Assembly (NCBI GenBank): GCA_028641055.1
Contig: CM054062.1
Span: 16,797,639-16,861,638 of the forward strand
From: Alopecurus myosuroides
Taxonomy: Eukaryota > Streptophyta > Magnoliopsida > Poales > Poaceae
Direction: 5' to 3'
DNA length: 64,000 nt
Below the pieces are notes generated by a model that saw only the letters and a program-made list of their open reading frames with translations, ran no database searches and was not told the origin of the DNA. Made by a program: the position numbers and the translations under genes. Below are positions 21,183 to 32,832 of this stretch, piece by piece (the first letter of the stretch is position 1; the number at the start of each line of letters is the position of its first letter).

Positions 21183-23178
21183 TCAAAGCTCGAAATATTG
21201 GTTCATCAAGGGCCTTCGTGAAGATATCGGCAAGTTGATCCTTGGTGGGAACATATGAGAGATCAATATCACCTTTCTCAACATGATCCCGGATGAAATG
21301 ATGACGAATCTCAATGTGGTTCGTCTTGGAGTGAAGAACGGGGTTGTAGGCGATCTTGATAGCACTCTCATTATCACAAAGGAGAGGAACCTGTCAAAAT
21401 GAATACCATAATCCTTCAAGGTTTGCCTCATCCAAAGCAATTGAGCACAACAACTTGCCGCGGAGATATACTCGGCCTCGATGGTGGAGAGAGCAATGCA
21501 ATTCTGCTTCTTTGAAGACCAACATACCAAGGAGCGGCCAAGGAATTGGAAACCCCCGGACGTGGACTTCCTATCCGTCTTTTCTCCCGCATAATCCGCA
21601 TCCGAATATCCAGTGAGCTGAAAACTTGAACCCTGAGGGGTACCAAAGACCGAAATTTGGGGTATGAACTAGATATCGAAAGATTCGTTTCACAGCTTCC
21701 AAATGACTTTGCCTCGGAGAGGCTTGAAACCTTGCACATTTACCTACGCTATACATGATATCCGGTCTAGATGCACAAAGGTAGAGTAAATGGCCAATCA
21801 TGGAGCGGTATACCTTTTGATCTACCTCTTTACCGTTGGGGTCGGGTTTCAAGTCGGTGGTTGTGGACATGGGAGTCTTCATAGGCTTGGCATCATGCAT
21901 ATTAAATCTCTTGAGCATGTCTTGAGTGTATTTGGCTTGTTTGATGAAGGTTCCTTCATGATATTGATTCACCTCAAAGCCAAGGAAGAACTCCAACTCT
22001 CCCATCATAGACATCTCAAACCAATCGGTCATAAGCTTGCAAAACTCCTCATTGAACAAAGTGTTAGTAGACCCAAAAATGATGCCATGCACATAGAGTT
22101 GGCATATGAACAAGTCACCTCCAACCGTCTTGGTAAAGAGGGTAGGATCGATTAAACCAACATTAAACCCACGATCCACTAGAAACTCTTTAAGGTGCTC
22201 ATACCACGCACGCGGAGCTTGTTTAAGTCCATAGAACGCCTTATCGAGTTTATAGACATGATCGGGGTGGTTGGGATCCTCGAAGCCCGGAGGTTGCTTG
22301 ACATATACTAACTCATTAATGGGACCATTTAGGAAAGCACTCTTAACATCCATTTGTTGTAACTTTAAATTATTTTGAGATGCATAAGCAAGTAAGATGC
22401 GAATAGATTCAAGACGAGCTACGGGGGCGAAGGTTTCACCGAAGTCAATACCTTCGACTTGGGAAAAACCTTGAGCCACCAACCTTGCCTTGTTGCGAAT
22501 GACAATGCCATCTTTGTCTTGCTTGTTCTTGAAAACCCATTTGGTGCCAATAACATTTTTGCAATCCTTGGGTCTTGGTACTAGTTTCCACACTTTGTTG
22601 CGCTCGAAGTTATTGAGTTCATCATGCATGGCTTCAAGCCAATCTTGATCTTCGAGAGCTTCATAGACCTTCTTGAGCTCAATGAAGGAGACAAAATCAT
22701 GAGCCTTGATAAAATCCGCCAATTGCCTCCTAGTGACCACTCTCCCACGAACTTGCCCAAGAATCTTGTCCTCCGTATGACCCGCTCATTCAAGATTCTC
22801 TAGCCTTCTTTTTGCTCTTTGTGCTAGCATCTCCTCCAAAGATTCCTTGGATACGGATTGAGAATCACCTTCTTCATCGGAGACATGACCGTCTTCATTT
22901 TGTCCTTGATCAATAATGGGTGATGAATCACCACTAGGTTGAGCACTCTCAACAATGATGGAATCTTGATCATGATTTAGATGAGTTGCTTGGCCTTGGT
23001 CATTAGCTTGGCCTTGATTGCTTGTTTTACCTTGATCATTAGCTTGAGGGCTTGTTGCATCTTGTTGAGTAGCTTGATCATCAATGGGTGTATTCAATGG
23101 ATCCTCTTGAGTGGGGCATAGTCCTTCTCCCTCCGTCATCCGGTAACCCTCAATGGGGATTATTTCACCAATCCCCAT
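21183..23178 (-). pseudogene. Sirevirus reverse transcriptase and RNase H
   Basis: Segment 1 (23178-22786) is a Gln/Asn-rich linker ending in TGA at 22788-22786; the frame continues directly into RT. RT (22740-21571) has [48 protein letters not shown] and [12 protein letters not shown]. The catalytic block reads YVHG where YVDD is expected, so both active-site Asp are lost. RT continues to RPDIMYSVG and FGLWYPSG. Frame changes near 21610 and 21390 separate the RNase H motif LSTIEAEYISAASCCAQLLW (about 21490) and the terminal LADIF/LDEPIF-like end. Inactive by residues as well as by frame. Confidence 0.9.
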
Positions 23179-23225
23179 TCTTCTTATGACGATGGGAGGA
23201 ATTGCATCTCCTAAAACACCATGAT

Positions 23226-24503
23226 CTATACGCCCCCTTGGGAGCCGTTATCCTCATCAAACACCACGTCTATAGCTTCTTCAACTTGTCCGGTGGACTT
23301 GTTGTAGACTCTATAGGCGTGAGCGTTTGTGGCATAGCCAACAAAGATACCCTCATAAGATTTGGTCTCAAATTTTGACAACCGTTTACCTTTCTTGCGA
23401 ATGAAGCACTTGCAACCGAAGACCTTGAAATAAGATACATCCGGTTTCTTGCCCGTGAGAATCTCATAGGGAGTCTTGTTCAACATGTTGCGAAGATATA
23501 ACCGGTTAGTAGCATGACATGCGGTGGGGACGGCTTCGGCCCAAAAGTTATAGGGAGAAGAGAACTCCTCAATCATAGTTCTAACCGCATCCATCAAAGT
23601 CCGGTTCTTTCTCTCCGCAACACCATTTTGTTGAGGGGTATAAGGAGTGGAATATTGATGAGCAATGCCTTCTTCACTAAGAAAACCCTCAACGGTATAG
23701 TTCTTGAACTCCGAGCCATTATCACTCCGAATGGCCAATATGGTAGCATTGTGTTGGCGCTCCACTAGAGTGATGAACTCGATGACTCTCTTTTGAGTTT
23801 CACTTTTCCTCTTGAAGAAATACACCCAACAATATCTTGAATAATCATCCACAATCACCAAGCAATACTTCTTTCCTCCGAGGCTATCATAAGATAGTGG
23901 ACCAAAGAGATCTAAGTGAATGAGCTCGAGAATTCTTGTGGTGGAGATAGTTGTCTTGGTTGGGTGTTGTTCTCCATGTTGCTTCCCAAAGGTACAAGAG
24001 CTACACACATGATCTTTAGCAAACTTAGCTTTGGTTAGTCCTAGAACATGATTGCCACTTTGGAGGTCATGCAACATTCTCATATTGGTGTGGGCTAACC
24101 GACGATGCCAAAGCCACCCCACATCAACTTTAGCCATTAGCCATGTCGCGGCACACGTGTCTCCTTTAGAGAAGTCCACTACATATATGCCGTTCTCGAC
24201 ACACCCAACAAAGGCTACTTTAAGAGATGTTTCCAAAGTGACAATCACACTCTCTTTATTAAAGAACGAGGTAAAGCCACAATTCGCAAGTTGAAGAACG
24301 GACATCAAGTTATAGCCAAGGGACTCAACAAGGAGAACATTCTCAATTGATAAATCATTTGAGATAGCCACCTTGCCTCGTCCCAATACCTTAAGCTCGG
24401 ACTTGTCACCAATAGTAACGCAATTGAGATGAGGTAATGGAGGTTCAATATTACTCATTGTGTCATAGCTTCCGGTCATATGTTGGGATGCACCACTATC
24501 CAC
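23226..24503 (-). pseudogene. Sirevirus protease and integrase
   Basis: Starts at the aspartic protease motif VDSGASQHMTG (24503; the Val is a GTG codon). Then the GAG-pre-integrase block WLWHRRLAHTNMRMLHDL (about 24110) with HX3-4H and CSSCTFGK (zinc-binding), and the DDE integrase: LIHLDLFGP (first Asp, about 23910), AIRSDNGSEF (second Asp, about 23720) and NGVAERKNRTLMDAVRT (catalytic Glu present, about 23620). The frame ends at 23226 in VFDEDNGSQGGV. The next frame resumes at once after a shift, so the integrase itself is intact and may be a good copy. Confidence 0.92.
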
Positions 24504-24543
24504 TGTCCATCTACCTGACCCGGAAGCACTTCCCTACAAGAGA

Positions 24544-24810
24544 TCAATTTCTTGATTTAGGTACCCATCCTTCAATGGGTCCTCTTTTGTTAGTAACAAG
24601 GGTCTTAGGAACCCAAATAGTCCAATGATAATCATCACCATAAGAAGTACCAACATATTTAGCATAAACATGTCCATCTCTAGATTTCATAAGAACATAA
24701 GATGGTTTATATTTTCCGGCGAAGTCATTGTGAGTGATGCTCCCCCTAGAGGTATCACCACCCACAATGGAGTTGGTCTCCTTCTCTTTGGTCACCTCTC
24801 CCTCTTTCAC
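24544..24810 (-). pseudogene. Sirevirus gag-protease linker
   Basis: 88 codons reaching WVPKTLVTNKRGPIEGWVPK, the usual run-in to the protease in Sireviruses. A stop at 24546-24544 and a frame change separate it from the protease motif at about 24500. Confidence 0.6.
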
Positions 24811-24939
24811 AAAGATAACATTTTGAGAGGGAGATGTGACCCTCTTGGATTTCTTCTTTGACTTGGAGACGAAACCAAGTCCTTCTTTTCCTTTCTTAGC
24901 TCCTTGAGAGCTTATGGCATCATTGAGAATTCTCTCTTT

Positions 24940-25377
24940 TCATACAATGTTAGTCGTAGTGCAAGAGGTAGGCATGATAGCAATGCTATTAGAGGAAGAT
25001 ATCACTTGTTTATTAGATTGTTGAGCTAGGAGGTTGTTCCGAGACTTGGTGAGATTGTCATGAATTTCTTTAAGAGACATGAACTCCTTTTTTAGTTTTT
25101 CATGGTTCTCAACAAGTACTTCATGAGCTACTCCTAGCTTCAACTCCTCTTCTTCAAAGACTTTAAGTAAAGCCAGAGATTTTTTGTTATCTTTCCTAAG
25201 CTTGGCAAGAGATTTTTCATTATCTTTCCAAAGCTTGGAAACACTAATAGCATAGGTCTCTTGTAGATTAGATAGTCTCTCTTCGAGAGAGGCTCTCATG
25301 GATCTTTCTTTTTCGAGAGCTTTGACTAGTTCATCGTCATGGTTCTCATGGCTACCGCCATGGCTCTCCAAGGTCAT
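24940..25377 (-). pseudogene. Sirevirus coiled-coil segment between gag and protease
   Basis: 145 codons rich in Lys, Glu and Leu with heptad spacing (for example ALEKERSMRASLEERLSNLQ, then KLWKDNEKSLAKLRKDNKKS with an internal repeat). Predicted to be a long alpha-helical coiled coil. It lies between the zinc knuckle and protease in the gag-pol order and is likely part of the extended gag of this lineage. Confidence 0.65.
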
Positions 25378-25841
25378 GATGATCTCCTCCTTCTCATCTA
25401 TGAGAGAGTTATCATCATCAAGTTACCTTAAGAGAGCCTTTACCTTTTCTTTAGTTTCACCTTCAAGACTACATAACCAAGAGCCTAGATTCTTAGCCTC
25501 CTCATCATCAACAATGTTTTCAACACAATCCAATAATGAGGGAGAGCTAGTGACAATAGACTTGGAGGTGGAAGATATTACGGCGGTGGCTTTTGCCATG
25601 AGACATGTAGGTCAGATCGATGCCTTCTCATTGGAGATTCAAATAGAGAGACCGATGAAGAGGAAGTCGTAGCTATGGCGACATGGGAAACACCTACGAC
25701 TTCATCTTCTCCTTCATCTCCGGAGTAGTATGTTTCCAATGTGGGGCCTTCTTGAACATATAGAGCCCTTGGGACTCTTCTAGCAAGGTTCTTGTTTTGT
25801 GGAGCTTTGTTCTTGTCCTTGCGAACAAGTTTCCCTTCATT

Positions 25842-27191
25842 TTATTCTCTTGGCTCAAAGGGACACTCCTTGACGAAGTGGTTTGCACTTCCACAATTGT
25901 AGCATGTCCTTGGCCGCCCCCCTTTCTTCCTAAAGATCTTGTTCCTTGAAGGTCTAGGAGCATCGGCCTTGTGAGCCTCCCATCTCTTCCAATAACCATG
26001 CATGGCAAGGGCGATGCACTTATGAGAACCTTTGTATGTGTCTTCATAGTCCTCATCATCCTCATCATCCTCATCCACTTCTTATATCTTAGCAATCGCC
26101 TTAGACTTCAAGGCGAGGTTTGGAGACTTTCCTCCTCTTGAGCGAGCGAGAGCGTCATCCGCACTCTTGTGAGATAGGGATATTGCTATGAACTCACTAA
26201 GAACGCCAATGGAGTTGAAGGAGTTGTAGTCGGATCTTGTTCGAATGCTTGTGGCAAGGCTCTTCTCAAATGGAGTTATTGCCTTGACAAACTTCCTCTT
26301 GATCCACTCATCGGAGATTTCCTCTTTTCCAAAATCCCTTAATTGATTGCCAAGGGTGACCACTCTTCTATATAGCTCCTCGGGACTTTCATCTTCAAGC
26401 ATAACGAAGTTCTCGGACTTGTCAAGAGCAACATCATACTTGGATGATTGGATGCTAGCATTTCCTTGGAACAAGGTGTCAAGTTTATCCCAAGCCTCCT
26501 TGGCGGTCTTGATACCGCGGATGTGTTCAAGATGTTCTCTTGGGAGAGCCTTTTGGATAGTGACAAGAGCGGTCTTGTTGAGTTGAAATTCCACATCTTC
26601 TCTTGGAGTCAAGTTGCTTGGGTCATGAGGGTGCAATCCATGGAGGATGCTTCTCCACAAAGCGGTGCAAGATCCTGAAATATGAGAGTCCATATCGAAC
26701 TTCCAAGATGAAAATTCATTATTGTTAAGCATGGGAGGAACTTTAACATTAACCATGTGTGGCATTGTGGCAATGGGATGAATAGTGTCATAATTGGGAG
26801 GTGGTGGAACTTTAGAGTGAGACCCCGAACCGTTAGCCGATTGAGACTTGGAGCCTTCGGAGCTCCCACCGCCCTTTGCCTTTTTATCGGCTTTAGCTTT
26901 GGCTTTCGCCTTAGCTAAAGCAATGTTAGCTTCCATTTCAGCGATGTCCGGAAGGGACTCTTCATCCGAGCTAACATCATTGGCGGTGAGAGTTGGTTCC
27001 TCGGACTCCTTGGTTTTCCCCATCAATGCCTCCATCATTTTCTTGATGCTAGAAACCTCCAAGCTAACACTAGAGCTAACCTTGGACCATTCGGTTTGGA
27101 TGGTTCCAACCGTTTCTTGTAGTTTAGATATAGTGTCGGCCATTTTTGCGATTTCCGCATTAGAACTTTCGGGGGCATTTTCATTGACCAT
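25842..27191 (-). pseudogene. Sirevirus gag with zinc knuckle
   Basis: Structural capsid protein. The start at 27191 opens 369 codons: an N-terminal helix with coiled-coil potential, a Lys/Ala-rich segment (KAKAKAKADKKAKGGG), then the copia gag core (NNNEFSSWKFDMDSHI near 26720; TAKEAWDKLDTLFQGNASIQ near 26470; ESPEELYRRVVTLGNQL near 26370). An in-frame TAA at 26084-26082 interrupts it. The same frame continues with an acidic EDDEDDED stretch and the knuckle CYNCGSANHFVKEC (about 25910-25870), then TAA 25844-25842. The gag frame probably once ran further into the coiled-coil region downstream. Confidence 0.88.
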
Positions 27192-27228
27192 TATACTATT
27201 GGGCGGTTAAGCCCTTAGTAAGAGACGA

Positions 27229-27242
27229 GGCTCTGATACCAA
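27229..27242 (-). promoter_or_regulatory. Sirevirus primer-binding site
   Basis: On the minus strand TGGTATCAGAGCC follows the 5' LTR after two bases, a perfect initiator tRNA-Met type site. Confidence 0.9.
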
Positions 27243-27940
27243 TTGAAAGTGCACTATGGTCAACTAGAGGGGGTGAATAGGTTGACTACCAATTTTTCTT
27301 TTCTTTTCCTTTTAGTAGGCTAAGCAAGATAAGATAAGGTTCTCTAGATGTGCATCTAGGTGAGCAACCTATGTGAACGAGATAATATACGCAACGGAAG
27401 TAAAACGAAAGGTATCAAGATAAACCACAAGTGTAAACAAGGAGACAAGGATACGATTCCCGTAGTTCCTTCTCAATGAGAAGTACGTCTACGTTGGAGA
27501 GGTGGGGAGCCACCTAGGCACTCCTCAATAGCACGGTTGTGCACACCTTATTCTCCTTGAGCTTCTCCGGTGAGGGAGATTCTCGTTTCCACTATGAGGT
27601 CGACTTGAATGCGTTGACCAAACCTTTACATGAGCTCGAGGTCACTCCACAAGATGGATGGAGCCTCTCAAGCAATCTGTAGCTTCTTGCAACAAGGTGG
27701 AAGCTACAAGCACAAGATCTACTAAGGTTTCTAGGCCTCAAGTAGGATTCTAGATCTACTAGGTTGTGGTGGATGGATTTGAAATTCCTTTGGTGGAAGT
27801 GTGGATCTTGGTCTCTAGCTCTCCACAAAGTTTGGGAGTGATTGGGTGAGTATAGAGGGAGATCTAGGTGGGTGAAGCTTTCATTAATGGCTAGGAGAGA
27901 GAGTGGAAAAAGTTTAGCATTTATGAGGAAGGGGAAGGGG

Positions 27941-27948
27941 TATTTATA
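27941..27948 (-). promoter_or_regulatory. TATA box of the Sirevirus 5' LTR
   Basis: TATAAATA on the minus strand within a G-rich purine context (plus strand GGGGTATTTATACCCC). The same box is at 17475-17482 in the other LTR. Confidence 0.7.
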
Positions 27949-27984
27949 CCCCTCCCCACAAAGTGGCAGTTGCAGTCTTGGAAG

Positions 27985-28400
27985 CACCGGAGGCTCCGGT
28001 GGTTTCACCGGAGGCTCCGGTGGGCATCTTTCAGTTGCGCAGTTGCGCAACACCAATCTTATCCTTTGGAGGGCCAAGGGGCGGAGGCTCCGGTGGAAAG
28101 GGCGGAGGCTCCGCCCACCGGAGCTCCACCGGAGGCTCCGGTAGAGCCTCCGCTCTTATCCCACAGAGCGAGATTTTGGCGGAGCCCCCACCGGAGGCGC
28201 ACCGGATGCCAATCGTGCATAGGGCCTGGATGGAGCCAGCGGAGGCTCCGGTGGAAAGGGCGGAGGCTCCGCCCACTGGAGGTTCCGCCCTAGCCTCCGC
28301 TAGTTTGCACCAGAGGGAGGTTTGGGCGGATCCTCCACCGGACCCGCACCGGAGCCTGGGGCGGAGCCTCCGGTGGTTTCACCGGAGCCTCCGCTCCATG
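27985..28400. repeat. CpG-rich palindrome cluster in the 5' LTR
   Basis: Many copies of GGAGGCTCCGGTGG and its reverse complement CCACCGGAGCCTCC, often head to head (GGTGGTTTCACCGG joins). The equivalent cluster in the other LTR is 17508-17915. Conserved CpG palindromes in LTRs are a known Sirevirus trait. Confidence 0.85.
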
Positions 28401-28570
28401 CAAAAACTGCTTCCCAGTTTTCTTTCTTCTAGCTCTTTTTATTTCAACCGAAAACGCAACCCATAGAATTAGTACACTTTGATGGACATGGGCATTTTTA
28501 TATATCAAACAAACATTAGATCAAATAGGTATGTTGTCATATAATTATCAAAACGGACGATGATGTTTCA

Positions 28571-29024
28571 GCGGGAAGGGCGCCCGCATGCAGACCGAGG
28601 GCAGTTAGGGTTAGGGCTAGGGCCCTTTTTTTAAGTTTAATATATGTAATGTCCGTCAGGCCCCACTAAATATATGTAAAGTGGGGACAATGTTTATCCT
28701 TTCTAATATATAAGGATATGTTTAAACTATATTTGTCCAAATATTTAAATTATATTTGTCCAATGTTTAAATTATTTTTGTCCAATGTTTGTCCGTGCTA
28801 ATATACACTGAGCCTCTTTTAACTTTGGGCATGTCTAGGTTTTAGATGGGTCTGCCTTTTTATCCTGAACTGAACCTAAACCTGAACTGAACCTGAACAC
28901 TGAACACTGAACTGAACATACGAACTGAAACAAACCAAATCAGGGCTGGATTCCTTACGCATTTATTCCATGTCTTAGCCATACACAAATTGACCATGTC
29001 AAGCTAACTACAACACTAACTACA
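28571..29024. other. 3' flank of the gene split by the Sirevirus
   Basis: Continuation of the DNA left of 16774 (the target duplication GCGGG joins them). It starts GC-rich, then becomes AT-rich with repeats of TTTAAA..ATTTGTCCAA (28720-28790), looking like a 3' UTR. From about 28867 to 28930 a TGAACCTGAAC-type short tandem repeat is present. No gene seen. Confidence 0.5.
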
Positions 29025-29542
29025 TTATTTTTGACTAATGATCAGCAAATACACAACTCCAAAAACAATTGCACATAAATAAAAAATTGCAGCCACCAGA
29101 TTGCTCTGCTTCTTTAGATCGATAAGTTTCTCCAGCTGTTTGGTCATCTTCTTCAACTCGTCCTTCTGCACCTCATTGTGCACCGTAGCAGATCCCAATT
29201 GCTCCACCGCCGGTAGCAAATTGGGCACCTTTTTTGTCCTCCTTTTGAATCCTCTTTATGTAATTCTCAAGCCACTCGAAACAGTCACATGGAAGCAGAT
29301 CCTGCAAATACGAAAACCCAAATCGGATGAAACCCAAATCGGCTGAAAATTGAGAAAAAATAAAACGAAATTGACAGGGGGAACACATATCTCACCTTCC
29401 CAAGTTGTTTTTTGCTCTCGCATTTCACATACTCGCGCCCGCGGTTGCCATTCTTGTCGCCCGTGGTGACCCGCCGCTGCAGGGATGCCGTCCGTGGGCC
29501 GCAGGGCACCTTCCCAACGGAACTGGCCCGAAGCGCGGCCAT
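29025..29542 (-). pseudogene. GRF-like zinc-finger protein with C-terminal membrane helix, 1-nt frameshift
   Basis: Exon 1 is 29542-29396 (49 codons, donor AAG|GTGAG). Exon 2 is 29301-29025 (acceptor TTTGCAG). The product would be about 140 aa. The fused region GREYVKCESKK...DLLPCDCFEWLENYI resembles the second half of the GRF zinc finger (conserved G-R, Cys and C-x-F-x-W); the first Cys pair is poorly kept. It is followed by an amphipathic coiled coil (KDELKKMTKQLEKLIDL) and one hydrophobic helix (LVAAIFYLCAIVFGVVYLLI) near the end, suggesting a tail-anchored protein. The frame is broken by one extra base in the T6 run 29230-29235 (plus strand). GRF-finger proteins of this build are numerous in grasses; function unknown to me. 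Confidence 0.65.
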
Positions 29543-29713
29543 TTAGAGTGGGATTCGGAAGCCGAGGTCGACGACATGCCACCGGAGAAGAAGGGGACGC
29601 GCTGCCGGAGAAGAAGCGGAGCTCTTCGTTGCTCGGCTGATTTTCCTACTCACCGCCGCGAGCTCCGGGGACGCGCTCCGCCGCTTTTAAACCGCCGGCC
29701 GCAAGTGACCGGT

Positions 29714-29800
29714 CAACAGTTGGGTCCCACAAGCCGGGCCAACAGTCAATAGCTGGGTCCCACAAGCCGCGCCAACGGTTCTATTCTGGGTCCCACAAAT
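29714..29800. repeat. 33-bp tandem repeat, three copies
   Basis: TGGGTCCCACAA occurs at 29721, 29754 and 29787, an exact 33-bp period. The first two copies also share AGCCG(G/C)GCCAAC. Lies between the GRF-like gene and the reductase promoter. Confidence 0.8.
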
Positions 29801-30492
29801 CAGCATGCTAACAGGGCAGAAAATTGCGGTAGGAGCAGCGGAACGAATCCTTGCGCACAGACTAGGGGCAAAATTGAGCACGATTCGGCGCTCGGGGCAA
29901 AACTGAGATCGTGGTACCAACTGAGAGGGAGTCTGATAAATAATAGAAATGGAAGACCAGGGACCTGTCAGATACAATAATTTTTATGTCTATAAACATC
30001 ATCGGGTTGCACTGCAACTGCAACGTGCCACTTCTCTCACCAAAAAAGATCGTTCACCAAAAAGATCTTTCCGGAAATGCTTCTACGAGTTTTCATCAAA
30101 CAGGCCAGAAAATTCATGGACGGCCGTGCTTTCAGTTAGGCCTGCGCCCCTATGCCTCTGTCAGGTACACAGCGACCCGTCGTGAGGAAAAGGACCAAGC
30201 AAGCAAGCGGACGGTGAACAGGAGATAAACAACCAATCCATGATTCGGACGCCACCTAAAAAGCTCTCAACACAGGTCCAATTGCTCGTTGTCCCCTTGC
30301 GATTTAATTGTGTTTCCTAGTCCAGAGCGCGTACAAATTTGTGAGCAAAGCATCTCCACCCAAACGCCTACCACAGCATCTCCTAACCGACGAGCTCCCG
30401 TTTTTTGTCCTCATCCTTGGGTTTAACGAGCGGCATCCAAACTACGTATCATCCCCACAGATAAGACCAAGACAAGGCGCCAACTCAATACT
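29801..30492 (+). other. upstream intergenic region of the reductase
   Basis: No gene seen; short ORFs have no family likeness. It probably holds the distal promoter of the reductase. No repeat or MITE was recognised. Confidence 0.4.
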
Positions 30493-30500
30493 GTATATAT
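30493..30500 (+). promoter_or_regulatory. TATA box of the reductase gene
   Basis: TGTATATAT, 121-128 bases before the ATG at 30621, with a C/T-rich leader between. Position and context fit a plant core promoter. Confidence 0.6.
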
Positions 30501-30620
30501 CATCGGCCACCACTTGTTCTTGAATGCGCAATTTAACCAGCTCTCTCTGCCGACGCGCACGTTACTAGCTTCTTCTTCCCGATCGAGATCGTGCATTGCC
30601 GGCGATCGATCGACCGGTCG

Positions 30621-31916
<1,296 letters not shown>

Positions 31917-32832
31917 AAACAAGTTAGGGTACTTCCAGAAATCCAGTGGAATCTGTACTTTTTGAAGTGAGCTGCAAGTTGTTTGGTTGAACCGAAAGTA
32001 TGCATAAAGAACATGGTCTGTCCTACCTGAAATGGCGCCCAATCAAGCGCAGAACATAGTTTAACTTCGAAGTTATGTATACACCACACTAAACTAGAAA
32101 GATACAGAAGTGAAAAATCAGCTAATGTGGACTAGAAATGAAAAATCAGCAAATCTGTTGTAGCACTGCACCCGTTCGATACCAGTCAAGTCAGTCGGAT
32201 AATCGACACCGAGTTTAGCACAAATCCATACAACAAGGCCAACATCAGTCAGATTGCGAGTATCAACTGCAAACGATCTAGGAGTACCTTTTATGTGCTG
32301 CTAAGAAAGTTGCCCAACACGAAACGTATGCATATTTACCAAAGAGGGAAAGACAGTGCAAATGATTTTGGTATACTCAGCAGTGGGAGAAGGAAAACAA
32401 ATCAAAGAATACATATACGCAGCCAAAATGTGCCAGTTTGCCCGTAGGAATCAACAATTAATACAGCGGAATCTCATCTGCAGATGGCTCGTAAATAGAT
32501 TGGGTCCTGTTGTTTCTAAGCAAAAGAATGGACCAACCTTGGGACTACCTGCAGCTCCGAGAAACCGAAAACTCCAATATTATTAATTGTTGGGCTCATA
32601 TAATCTTCTAACATAACCTAATGAGCTATTAGTCGTGTATAAATCTCTGCCTGCTACGGCCGTGGTCTCCTGCTGTACGGTAACTCAACTCAAGCGGTTG
32701 TCTATAAGAACACCTATCAGACCATCCCCATTCATGCGGATTTGACGCCATGTGCTTCTTCCTCAGCTAGCAGAATGACTAGCCAATGGCTCAAGCGCCA
32801 GATTTTTTAACCTACTCCAGAATCATCAGGTT
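31917..32832. other. intergenic region between two convergent genes
   Basis: Holds the 3' UTRs of the reductase (+) and the GT14 gene (-). No coding frame, repeat or MITE recognised. Confidence 0.6.

Larger units (their letters stand above)
16774..28570 (-). mobile_element. Sirevirus-type Ty1/copia retrotransposon (Maximus-like), minus orientation
   Basis: 11,797 bp. Both LTRs run TGAAAGTGC...TTTCA on the plus strand, and the target duplication GCGGG stands at 16769-16773 and 28571-28575. The coding strand is minus: gag, protease, integrase, RT, RNase H and then an extra ORF. Sirevirus signs are the GGTATCAGAGCC primer site, several G-rich polypurine tracts including one with a TTTGATGCCAAAGG-type motif (18440-18480), CpG-rich palindromes in the LTR, a large gag with coiled coil, and an ORF after pol. 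Pol carries frameshifts and stops, so this copy is not autonomous. Confidence 0.93.
27244..28570 (-). repeat. 5' LTR of the Sirevirus-type element
   Basis: 1327 bp, close to the left copy. Read on the minus strand, a palindrome-rich block (28400-27985) precedes the TATAAATA box (27948-27941), so the palindromes sit in the U3 promoter part. Confidence 0.92.

Noticed and set aside
27229..27243. tRNA gene remnant
   Set aside because: Only the short primer-binding match is present, beside an LTR; no cloverleaf. The same holds at 8938, 52167 and 58977.
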